Assembly (NCBI GenBank): GCA_051866595.1
Contig: JBJDXI010000043.1
Location: forward strand, 1-15,829
Direction of reading: 5' to 3'
DNA from: UBA7702 sp051866595
Lineage (GTDB): Bacteria > Bacillota > Dehalobacteriia > UBA7702
DNA: 15,829 bases
Part shown: piece by piece, positions 1-6,069 of the stretch
Layout of the letters: every line of letters begins with the position of its first letter
Numbering within the stretch: the first letter of the stretch is position 1
Made by a program: the position numbers and the translations under genes
The notes under the pieces: generated by a model
Database searches by the model: none
What the model saw: the letters and a program-made list of their open reading frames with translations, nothing else
What the model was told of the DNA's origin: nothing

Positions 1-356
1 GCGATAAAGTCGGCCTCATTGAAAAAACCAACGGTTCCTACTGGTATATCGGCGCCAACGGCGTTTACGGCTGGGTAGCGGCTTCGTATCTCACCGCAAC
101 ACCGCCGACGCCGGAACCCGCTCCGGAACCGACCCCGACGCCGCCTCCGGATACCTCCAATCAATATAAGGTCACCAGCACCCAGGAATACCTGCCGGTG
201 CTCAATGCCGCCGCCGTCGGCGCGGGCGAAGTGGCTCAGCTCCACAACGGCGACGCCGTGAATGTTCTCGACAGCTCCGGCGCTACCTTCTGGTACATCG
301 AGGTTCCCGCCACCGGCGTCAAGGGCTATGTGGTCAAAGATTACCTGACAAAATGA
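1..356 (+). CDS. C-terminal part of a two-SH3b-domain protein (5' end outside window)
   Basis: The reading frame enters the window open (first full codon at base 3) and stops at TGA 354-356. The visible 117 residues hold two bacterial SH3-like repeats. The first has SYWYIGANGVYGWVAASYL at about residues 12-31; the second has FWYIEVPATGVKGYVVKDYL near the C-terminus. A Pro/Thr/Glu-rich linker (TPPTPEPAPEPTPTPPP) joins them. Such SH3b modules usually sit on exported cell-wall-associated proteins, often murein hydrolases, and bind peptidoglycan. The catalytic part, if any, is upstream and cannot be seen, so the enzyme class is unknown. A strong terminator follows directly, so this gene is not part of the cys operon. 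Confidence 0.85.
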   Translation, partial: DKVGLIEKTNGSYWYIGANGVYGWVAASYLTATPPTPEPAPEPTPTPPPDTSNQYKVTSTQEYLPVLNAAAVGAGEVAQLHNGDAVNVLDSSGATFWYIEVPATGVKGYVVKDYLTK

Positions 357-362
357 TGAATA

Positions 363-398
363 CCGCACGCAGGAAAAAGAACCTGCGTGCGGTTTTTT
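363..398 (+). terminator. Intrinsic terminator of the SH3b gene
   Basis: A perfect 11-bp stem (CCGCACGCAGG at 363-373 pairing with CCTGCGTGCGG at 382-392), an 8-nt A-rich loop and six T at 393-398. It begins seven bases after the SH3b stop codon. Confidence 0.95.
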
Positions 399-482
399 CG
401 TCAAAGCCTCTGTCATCGGCTGAAACGAAAAGAAAAAATCGGAAACAGGAAAAAGGGATCGGAAGAAACCGTTCCTTTCGTC

Positions 483-511
483 TTGACAAGGGGGAGCGTA
501 TCCGATATAAT
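483..511 (+). promoter_or_regulatory. Sigma-70 type promoter of the cys operon
   Basis: Perfect -35 TTGACA (483-488), 17-bp spacer, perfect -10 TATAAT (506-511). Transcription should start near 518, just ahead of the T-box leader. Both boxes match consensus, as expected when control is exerted downstream by the riboswitch. Confidence 0.92.
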
Positions 512-517
512 TGTAAT

Positions 518-766
518 ATTCCGAAAGTCAAAGGCAATGAAGGAGAAAGTAGGCAAAAGACAGCCTCAGAGAGAAACCGTCAGCGGCTGAAAGCGGTTTT
601 GGTGAAGCTTTTGTTCGAAGTGCGCTCCCGAGCTGTTCATCTGAAATGATGTAGGGTGAAACGCGTGGCCGGCGTTAAAGGTTTTGAGTGCGGTATCGAC
701 TTTGCTGATACCGTAATCAGAGTGGAACCACGTCTGTATGTCGTCTCTGAACATACAGACTTTTTT
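518..766 (+). ncRNA. Cysteine-specific T-box leader (tRNA-sensing riboswitch)
   Basis: The leader shows the usual T-box landmarks in order: an AGTA-containing 5' part (about 548-551), AGAGAG (568-573), a distal GGCTGAAAGC (585-594), the specifier region CGAAG-TGC-GCTCCCGAGC with TGC at 621-623, then the T-box sequence AGTGGAACCACG (721-732) and a terminator. The specifier UGC is a cysteine codon. The bulge UGGA (723-726) would pair with a tRNA 3' end UCCA, and bacterial tRNA-Cys carries U at the discriminator position, so two separate elements agree. Uncharged tRNA-Cys should stabilise the antiterminator and switch on cysE-cysS. Specificity was read by comparison with remembered T-boxes such as B. 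subtilis glyQS; no folding was computed. Confidence 0.92.
732..766 (+). terminator. Regulatory terminator of the T-box
   Basis: Stem GTCTGTATGT (732-741) with ACATACAGAC (751-760), 9-nt loop, six T at 761-766. Its 5' arm overlaps the end of the conserved T-box sequence, so terminator and antiterminator exclude each other. It ends about 24 bases before the cysE start. Confidence 0.93.
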
Positions 767-789
767 ATATGTTTGGGAGGAAATTGGTT

Positions 790-1452
790 ATGTTCCGCAG
801 AGTAAAACGGGATATTGATGCCATTATGGAGCGGGACCCCGCCGCCACTTCGCGGCTGATGGTTTTTTTCTGCAGTCCCGGACTCCACGCCATCTGGGGA
901 CACCGGCTGGCCCATTGGTTTCATATCCGCGGCTTTAAAGGCTTCGCGCGGTTGATCAGCCATATCAACCGCTTTATCACCGGGGTGGAAATTCATCCCG
1001 GCGCACAGATCTCCGACGGTTTCTTCATCGACCACGGTATGGGTATTGTCATCGGTGAAACCACGGAGATCGGTGAAAATGTCACACTGTATAAAGGCGT
1101 TGTTCTCGGCGGTACCGGGAAGGAACAGGGAAAACGTCATCCCACCATCGGTCATAATGTGGTGGTGAGTTCCAACGCCATCGTGCTGGGCTCCATTACC
1201 ATCGGCAATAACGTGAAAATCGGTGCCGGTTCCGTGGTGCTGAAGGATGTCCCCGATAACTGTACCGTCGTCGGCGTGCCCGGCCGTATCGTCGTCAAGG
1301 ACGGCGAACGCATTGATGACATCGGCGAAGTGGAGGACGGTCGCTTCAGCGACCCCGTTGCCGACGCCATCGACAGCCTCTCGGCCCGGCTGGAAGCTTT
1401 GGAAACCGAATTAAAAAAGGAGAAAGAAAAAAATGGCAATCCGAGTTTATAA
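790..1452 (+). CDS. cysE: Serine O-acetyltransferase
   Basis: Transfers acetyl from acetyl-CoA to L-serine, giving O-acetylserine for cysteine synthesis; cytosolic. The 220-residue product has an N-terminal helical part and then left-handed beta-helix hexapeptide repeats from about residue 68 to 165. It shows EIHPGA, the active-site IDHGMGIVIGET (Asp81-His82), LGGTGKEQGKRHPTIG and IGAGSVVLKDVP, closely like B. subtilis CysE. The ATG at 790 is chosen because GGGAGG (775-780) stands nine bases before it. An in-frame ATG at 769 lies directly behind the terminator T-run, ahead of this RBS. The C-terminus is Lys/Glu-rich and the gene overlaps cysS by 20 bases. Control by the cysteine T-box ties serine acetylation to tRNA-Cys charging. 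Confidence 0.96.
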   Translation: MFRRVKRDIDAIMERDPAATSRLMVFFCSPGLHAIWGHRLAHWFHIRGFKGFARLISHINRFITGVEIHPGAQISDGFFIDHGMGIVIGETTEIGENVTLYKGVVLGGTGKEQGKRHPTIGHNVVVSSNAIVLGSITIGNNVKIGAGSVVLKDVPDNCTVVGVPGRIVVKDGERIDDIGEVEDGRFSDPVADAIDSLSARLEALETELKKEKEKNGNPSL

Positions 1453-2884
1453 TACACTGAAAAACAAAAAAGAAGAATTTGTTCCCGTGGAAGAGGGCAA
1501 AGTCAAAATGTATGTCTGCGGCCCCACCACCTATAACTACATTCATCTGGGCAACGCCCGTCCCATCGTGGCCTTTGACGTGGTGCGCCGCTACTTTACC
1601 TACCGCGGCTATGATGTGACCTATGTCCAGAACTTTACCGATGTGGATGACAAGATCATCAACCGCGCCAACGAGGAAGGGATGGATCCCAAAGATCTGG
1701 CCAACAAATACATCGAAGCCTACTTTGAGGATGCCGGCCGTCTCGGTGTGCAGAAGGCTTCTGTTCATCCCCGGGTCACCGAGCATATGGACGATATCAT
1801 CGCCATGGTACAGCAGATCATCGATAACGGCTTCGCCTACGAAGTCAACGGCGACGTCTACTTTGAAGTCCGCAAATTCAAACCCTATGGCAAGCTCTCC
1901 GGCCGCTCCATCGATGAAATGCAGTCCGGCGCCAGAATCGCCGTGGGCGAACAGAAGAGAGATCCTCTCGATTTCGCGTTGTGGAAAGCGGCGAAACCCG
2001 GCGAACCCTATTGGGAAAGCCCCTGGGGCAAAGGACGCCCCGGCTGGCATATCGAATGTTCCACCATGTCCAAAAAATACCTCGGCGATACCTTTGATAT
2101 TCACGGCGGCGGCGCAGATCTGATCTTCCCCCACCATGAAAACGAAATCGCCCAGTCCGAAGGCTGCAACGGCTGTGAATCGGTGCATTACTGGCTTCAC
2201 AATGGTTTTATTACCATCAATTCGGAAAAAATGTCCAAATCCCTGGGGAATTTCTTCCTCCTCCGGGATATTCTCGATAAATTCCCCGGCCCCGTAGTGC
2301 GCTTCTATCTGATGTCCACCCATTACCGCAGCCCCCTGGATTTTGACGATCAGAAGCTGGCGGCGGCGGAAAAATCCTTGAACCGCATCCACAATACCTA
2401 TCGCACCGCCGCGGAAAAAATCGCCCGTCTGGAAAAGAATCCCGGCGAGGACAACGGCAAAAAGGAAAAACTCATCGCCATCTGCGACGAAGCCCGGGCT
2501 AAAGTCATCGCCGCTATGGACGATGATTTCAATACCTCTCTGGCACTGGCGGCTATCTTTGACGTCTGCAAAGAAGTCAACACCATGGTCAACGATAAAG
2601 AATTCAGCGGCGACGCGGCCACCATCGAAGGGCTCAAAGCCGTGAGGGCCTTCTTTGAAGAAATGAACGGCATCTTTGACGTCATCGTACCCAAGGAAGA
2701 AGAGGCCGCTGCCGATGACGGTCTTGCCAACGATCTGATGGAAATGGTCATGACCCTTCGCACCAACGCCCGGAAAAACAAAGACTGGGGCACCGCCGAT
2801 TTCATCCGCGATGAACTGAAGAAGATCGGCATCGTCATCAAAGATACCCCCGAAGGCTCCGTATGGGAAAAAGAGGGCCGCTGA
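1433..2884 (+). CDS. cysS: Cysteinyl-tRNA synthetase
   Basis: Class I aminoacyl-tRNA synthetase that charges tRNA-Cys in the cytosol. The 483-residue length is normal for the family. Visible motifs are the zinc-ligand cysteine in VCGPTTY (Cys29), the HIGH-equivalent HLGN (38-41), GWHIECSTMS and HGGGADLIFPHHENE (further zinc ligands and active-site loop) and KMSKS (266-270). The C-terminal part has the usual helical anticodon-binding domain. RBS AAGGAG (1417-1422) lies inside the end of cysE; the stop codon shares one base with the next start (TGATG), so translation is probably coupled across cysE-cysS-mrnC. The order cysE-cysS-mrnC-rlmB matches the B. subtilis cysE region; gltX is absent in front. 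Confidence 0.97.
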   Translation: MAIRVYNTLKNKKEEFVPVEEGKVKMYVCGPTTYNYIHLGNARPIVAFDVVRRYFTYRGYDVTYVQNFTDVDDKIINRANEEGMDPKDLANKYIEAYFEDAGRLGVQKASVHPRVTEHMDDIIAMVQQIIDNGFAYEVNGDVYFEVRKFKPYGKLSGRSIDEMQSGARIAVGEQKRDPLDFALWKAAKPGEPYWESPWGKGRPGWHIECSTMSKKYLGDTFDIHGGGADLIFPHHENEIAQSEGCNGCESVHYWLHNGFITINSEKMSKSLGNFFLLRDILDKFPGPVVRFYLMSTHYRSPLDFDDQKLAAAEKSLNRIHNTYRTAAEKIARLEKNPGEDNGKKEKLIAICDEARAKVIAAMDDDFNTSLALAAIFDVCKEVNTMVNDKEFSGDAATIEGLKAVRAFFEEMNGIFDVIVPKEEEAAADDGLANDLMEMVMTLRTNARKNKDWGTADFIRDELKKIGIVIKDTPEGSVWEKEGR

Positions 2885-3300
2885 TGAAAACCATGACCTG
2901 GCAGGAAGCCATTAATCTGCCGGCGCTGACTCTCGCTTACATCGGCGACGGCATTTACGAGATCGGTGTCCGCCGCTATCTGCTGGAGCGGGGCGTGATG
3001 AAGGCTGAGGAACTGCACCGCGCCGCCGTTCATTATGTGAACGCCACCTTTCAGAGCGGCTTTTATCACAGCCTCTGTGAGGTTCTTCCCGAACGGGAAC
3101 GGACGGTGATGAAACGGGGTCGCAACGCCAAAACGGGACATCAGCCCAAAAGCAGCGGCGTGGCGGAGTATCACAACGCCACCGGGGTGGAAGCTCTTTT
3201 CGGCGCGTTATGGCTGGCCGGGGAGAGCGACCGTCTGGAGGCCCTTTTTGATCAGCTCTATGCTTACATTGAAAATCACGGAGAAAAAGGCAATGAATGA
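2884..3300 (+). CDS. mrnC: Mini-ribonuclease III
   Basis: A ribonuclease III catalytic domain without a double-stranded-RNA-binding domain. In B. subtilis this enzyme matures 23S rRNA, with its site on the 50S precursor. The 138-residue product begins MKTMTWQEAINLPALTLAYI and carries the family signature LAYIGDGIYEIGVRRYLL, with the expected catalytic Asp and Glu, plus the basic RGRNAKTG-H stretch and the second acidic patch GVEALFGALWL. The start at 2884 overlaps the cysS stop by one base; an in-frame ATG at 2863 would extend the product into cysS and is less likely. It overlaps rlmB by eight bases. Its neighbour also acts on 23S rRNA, as in other Firmicutes. Confidence 0.94.
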   Translation: MKTMTWQEAINLPALTLAYIGDGIYEIGVRRYLLERGVMKAEELHRAAVHYVNATFQSGFYHSLCEVLPERERTVMKRGRNAKTGHQPKSSGVAEYHNATGVEALFGALWLAGESDRLEALFDQLYAYIENHGEKGNE

Positions 3301-4024
3301 ATATATTCCCGGCCGTAACGGCGTTGCCGAAGCGCTGCGCTCCGGCCGCAGTATCTCAAAATTATTCGTGGCGGAGGGCCGTGCCGAAGGCTCCTTAAAA
3401 GAAATCCTGGCCAAAGCCAAGGAACAGGGAATTCCCGTCCGCCGCGTCAACCGCAGAAAACTTGATGAACTCTATGACGGGAATCATCAGGGCGTGATTG
3501 CCGAAGCCGCGGCTTACGATTACGCCGATATCGACGATATGTTGGCTCTTGCCGCCGAAAGGGGAGAAGAACCCTTTCTGCTGATGCTCTCGGAGATTGA
3601 GAGTCCCCATAATCTCGGTGCCATTATGCGCACGGCGGAAATCGCCGGGGTCCACGGCATTATCATTCCCAAAAACAACAGTGTCGGTCTCAACGCCACC
3701 GTGGCGAAAATCGCCTGCGGCGCCGCGGAATATCTGCCCGTGGCCCGTGTGGCCAATCTGGTGCAGACCGCCAAAGACCTCCAGGCAAAGGGTCTGTGGG
3801 TCTACGCTGCTGATATGGAAGGGACTTCCATGTGGAAACAGGATATGAAAGGTCCCATGCTGCTGGTGGTGGGCGGTGAGGACAAGGGGATTCCCCGGTT
3901 GCTCCTGAAAACCTGTGATTTTAAAGTGACCATTCCCATGAAGGGAAATATTTCCTCCCTTAACGCCTCGGTGGCGGCGGGAGTGATGGTCTATGAAATT
4001 CTTCGCCAGCGAAGCGGAAACTGA
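3293..4024 (+). CDS. rlmB: 23S rRNA 2'-O-methyltransferase, RlmB/TrmH (SPOUT) family
   Basis: SAM-dependent RNA ribose methyltransferase of 243 residues. An N-terminal substrate-binding domain (NEYIPGRNGVAEALRSGRSI, then the L30e-like region with GNHQGVIAEAAAYDY) precedes a SPOUT catalytic domain. The latter shows LSEIESPHNLGAIMRTAEIAG (motif 1 with Asn and Arg), VVGGEDKGIPRL (motif 2) and IPMKGNISSLNASVAAGVMVYEILRQR (motif 3), the knotted SAM site. The start ATG 3293 sits eight bases before the mrnC stop, with AAAGG immediately upstream. RlmB in E. coli modifies G2251; the Firmicute member beside cysS is usually given the same role, but the exact nucleotide cannot be read from sequence. Confidence 0.94.
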   Translation: MNEYIPGRNGVAEALRSGRSISKLFVAEGRAEGSLKEILAKAKEQGIPVRRVNRRKLDELYDGNHQGVIAEAAAYDYADIDDMLALAAERGEEPFLLMLSEIESPHNLGAIMRTAEIAGVHGIIIPKNNSVGLNATVAKIACGAAEYLPVARVANLVQTAKDLQAKGLWVYAADMEGTSMWKQDMKGPMLLVVGGEDKGIPRLLLKTCDFKVTIPMKGNISSLNASVAAGVMVYEILRQRSGN

Positions 4025-4042
4025 AAAGAGAAACCAAAATGA

Positions 4043-4083
4043 AAACGTCCGGAAATCTGATAAAGAATTTCCGGCGTTTTTTT
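4043..4083 (+). terminator. Terminator of the cysE-cysS-mrnC-rlmB operon
   Basis: Stem AAACG-T-CCGGAAAT (4043-4056) with ATTTCCGGCGTTT (4067-4079), one bulged T, a 10-nt loop and a run of seven T (4077-4083). It begins 19 bases after the rlmB stop and closes the housekeeping operon. Confidence 0.92.
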
Positions 4084-4150
4084 GTCGAAATATAGTTTTC
4101 TAAAAAAACTAATAGAAAGGATTTGCCGGAAATAGGACGAATTATAACAG

Positions 4151-4190
4151 AGCGGAAAAGCAAGAGCGCTTTCGCTCCGTTTGTTTTTTT
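4151..4190 (+). terminator. Possible second terminator-like hairpin
   Basis: GAGCG-G-AAA can pair with TTTCGCTC (or the inner GAGCG-CTTT-CGCTC at 4164-4177), followed by CGTTTGTTTTTTT. It could be a backup to the terminator at 4043 and would insulate the sigma-54 control region that follows. The stem is imperfect, so this is a candidate only. Confidence 0.5.
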
Positions 4191-4223
4191 GTGACGGATT
4201 CTTTTTTTCATGGGGATCGCCTC

Positions 4224-4366
4224 ATGCAATCTTACACCTCATGCAAAAAAACATGATTTTGATGCGAAATTGCATTTGCGGGCATTTTTCAAGGTCAAGC
4301 ATGGACTTTTATTTTTGCCGGATTTTTTTCTTTGAAAAAAGAAAAGGCGTAATGCAAATTTGCATT
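4224..4366. promoter_or_regulatory. Cluster of ATGC-N6-GCAT palindromes (candidate upstream activator sites, first methyltransferase)
   Basis: The clearest site is ATGCAAATTTGCAT at 4352-4365, extended to the perfect 18-bp palindrome TAATGCAAATTTGCATTA (4350-4367). ATGCGAAATTGCAT at 4262-4275 keeps both ATGC/GCAT arms. ATGCAAAAAAACAT at 4241-4254 has one arm mismatch, and its centre is 21 bp (two helical turns) from the second. A lone half-site CTCATGCAA at 4221-4229 is repeated at 4238-4246. The sites lie about 90-230 bp upstream of a sigma-54 promoter, the normal distance for enhancer-binding proteins. The likely binder is the activator at 6070-7827; this assignment is inference. Confidence 0.75.
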
Positions 4367-4454
4367 AGCGGGAAAAAGAGAAGAAAAAAATATATATTTT
4401 CTTGTCGCTTTCCTGAACAGGGATTTTATCTGATATTTTTTCTTTTGGTTGATT

Positions 4455-4470
4455 TGGCACGGAACTTGCA
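4455..4470 (+). promoter_or_regulatory. Sigma-54 (-24/-12) promoter of the first methyltransferase gene
   Basis: TGGCACGGAACTTGCA matches the sigma-54 consensus TGGCACG-N4-TTGCW at every fixed base. The invariant GG (4456-4457) and GC (4468-4469) are 10 bp apart, as required. Transcription should start near 4481, leaving a leader of about 40 nt before the RBS AAAGGAG. Expression therefore needs an ATP-driven activator. Confidence 0.93.
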
Positions 4471-4521
4471 TTAATATAAAAGCAAATCGGTAAAAGAACC
4501 GTGAAATCGAAAGGAGAAATT

Positions 4522-5940
4522 ATGAAATACGAATTCCTTAGCAAATCCGACATTGAACAAATCCATGAAGCAACATTAGACATTTTGGAAACCATCGGCG
4601 TGCGCAGTGCTTCTGATCGCTTCTTAGATAAATGCGCTGAATTGGGTCTCACCGTGAAAGACGGTACCGTTTATTTCCCCAGAGACATCGTTAACAAAGC
4701 TTTGAAAACCGCTCCCAGCAAATTCACCCTCTACAGCAGAAACGGCAAACATGACGTAGAACTCGGCGCGGAAGGCAAAGTCTGGACCCAGACCTGCATC
4801 GGTTCTCCCTTCATCAACGATATTGAAACCGGCGAAAGAAGACTCGTTACCAGCAAAGACCTCTGCGACTACGTAAGAGTCTGCGACGCTCTTGACAGCA
4901 TCGACATCGTTTCCGCCATCTTCCCCAAAGACGTTCCGGAACAGGCCGCCGTTACCTGCGAAACCGCCATGCAGATCAAAAATACCACCAAACCTCTGCA
5001 TATCTGCATTGAATCCGCCAAAGAAGTAAAATACATCATCGAAGTGATGGCTGCCGCTGTCGGCGGTATGGAAAAACTGGTTGAAAAACCCATTGGTTAT
5101 CTCCAGGTCTCTCCCATCTCTCCCCTGGATTACGCTGTTGGCCCCGCCAACGGCTTGATCGATACCGCGGAAGCCGGTGTTCCTCTCGGCATCATTCCCT
5201 GCCCCATGATGGGTGCTACCGGCCCCATGACCCTCATCGGTTCCGTTACCATGCATAACGCTGAAATGGTTGCCGGCGTTGTTGTCGCTCAGCTGATCAG
5301 ACCCGGTCTCCCCACCATCATGAGCCCCCGCGTAACCTTCCTCGACATGAAAACCGCCATTGGTCTCTGGGCCGCTCCTGAAATGGGCATGGCCGGCCTC
5401 TGCTCCGCTCAGATGGCCAACTACTACGGTATTCCCAACGAACCCACCGGTTTCTCCTGCTCCTCCAAAGTCTGCGATGAAGAAGCCGGCTTCGAAAGAA
5501 TGTACAACGCTCTCGTCCCTGGCATCGGCGGCGCGACCATCCTCGGTACCGCGGGTTCCGTTGACAACGCATTGATCGCTGACTATCCCACCATCGTTAT
5601 GGATGACGAAATCGCTTCCATCATCAAATACACCGTAGCCGGCAAAGAAGTCAACGAAGATACTCTGGCGGTGGAAGCCATCCGCGAAGTCGTCAACGGC
5701 GAACGCAACTTCCTCGGCAATATGCACACCATGCAGCATCTCCGCACCGAAACCTGGAAACCGATCCTTTGCGAACGCAACACCTGCGAAGCATGGCAGG
5801 CCGAAGGTCACATCACCTATGGTCAGAAAGCTCTTGCCAAAGCGAAAGATCTCTATGCCAACCATGTTGTTGAACCTCTTTGCGACGAATACGCCGCCGC
5901 TGTGGACGCCGCTGTTCAGAGAGCCATCGACATGAAATAA
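4522..5940 (+). CDS. MttB-superfamily corrinoid methyltransferase, non-pyrrolysine type
   Basis: A 472-residue protein of the trimethylamine methyltransferase family (MttB, Pfam MTTB). It is clearly related to the gene at 11316: both share the N-terminal IHEATLDILETIGV-type helix, GATGPMTL-G-HNAE in the centre and WKP/WQAEG-type C-terminal region. These enzymes move a methyl group from a methylated amine to Co(I) of a corrinoid protein. Members without pyrrolysine include the glycine betaine enzyme MtgB of Desulfitobacterium and the MtpB/MtcB/MtyB enzymes of Eubacterium. Here the position matching Pyl is Ser312 (GFSCSSK, ungapped against GG-Pyl-ADSK), and the frame has no internal TAG. A quaternary amine such as glycine betaine is a reasonable guess at substrate, not shown by sequence. 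Start ATG 4522 follows AAAGGAG (4510-4516). Many AGA and C-ending codons suggest high expression. Confidence 0.93.
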   Translation: MKYEFLSKSDIEQIHEATLDILETIGVRSASDRFLDKCAELGLTVKDGTVYFPRDIVNKALKTAPSKFTLYSRNGKHDVELGAEGKVWTQTCIGSPFINDIETGERRLVTSKDLCDYVRVCDALDSIDIVSAIFPKDVPEQAAVTCETAMQIKNTTKPLHICIESAKEVKYIIEVMAAAVGGMEKLVEKPIGYLQVSPISPLDYAVGPANGLIDTAEAGVPLGIIPCPMMGATGPMTLIGSVTMHNAEMVAGVVVAQLIRPGLPTIMSPRVTFLDMKTAIGLWAAPEMGMAGLCSAQMANYYGIPNEPTGFSCSSKVCDEEAGFERMYNALVPGIGGATILGTAGSVDNALIADYPTIVMDDEIASIIKYTVAGKEVNEDTLAVEAIREVVNGERNFLGNMHTMQHLRTETWKPILCERNTCEAWQAEGHITYGQKALAKAKDLYANHVVEPLCDEYAAAVDAAVQRAIDMK

Positions 5941-5977
5941 GTTTGCGGTTGAGAAATCGTTTCAAAGCTAATTGAAT

Positions 5978-5995
5978 ACGGACCGTCCGTTTTTT
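5978..5995 (+). terminator. Weak terminator-like palindrome between methyltransferase and regulator
   Basis: ACGGACCGTCCGT (5978-5990) can form only a 4-bp stem with a 5-nt loop before six T. It may end part of the transcripts and let the rest run into the regulator gene. It could equally be a protein site or chance. Confidence 0.35.
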
Positions 5996-6069
5996 GGGGA
6001 TTGGGCAGGTGTTGGGGTCCTATTTGAACAGGTTGTCAATTATAGACTTTACTTTAGGAGGAGTCTGTT

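Noticed and set aside
353..649. Open frame of 98 codons between the SH3b gene and cysE
   Set aside because: It runs through a terminator, a promoter and the T-box leader, is full of Arg/Lys from A-rich DNA, and has no RBS.
769..789. ATG 769 as start of cysE
   Set aside because: It lies immediately after the T-box terminator T-run without room for an RBS, whereas ATG 790 has GGGAGG nine bases ahead.
4181..4474. Open frame of 97 codons upstream of the first methyltransferase
   Set aside because: It covers the palindrome cluster and the sigma-54 promoter, has skewed Phe/Lys composition and no RBS.
6012..6061. Sigma-70 promoter directly ahead of the regulator gene
   Set aside because: TTGAAC and TTGTCA occur, but no -10 box lies at acceptable spacing, so transcription may come from readthrough of the first methyltransferase unit.
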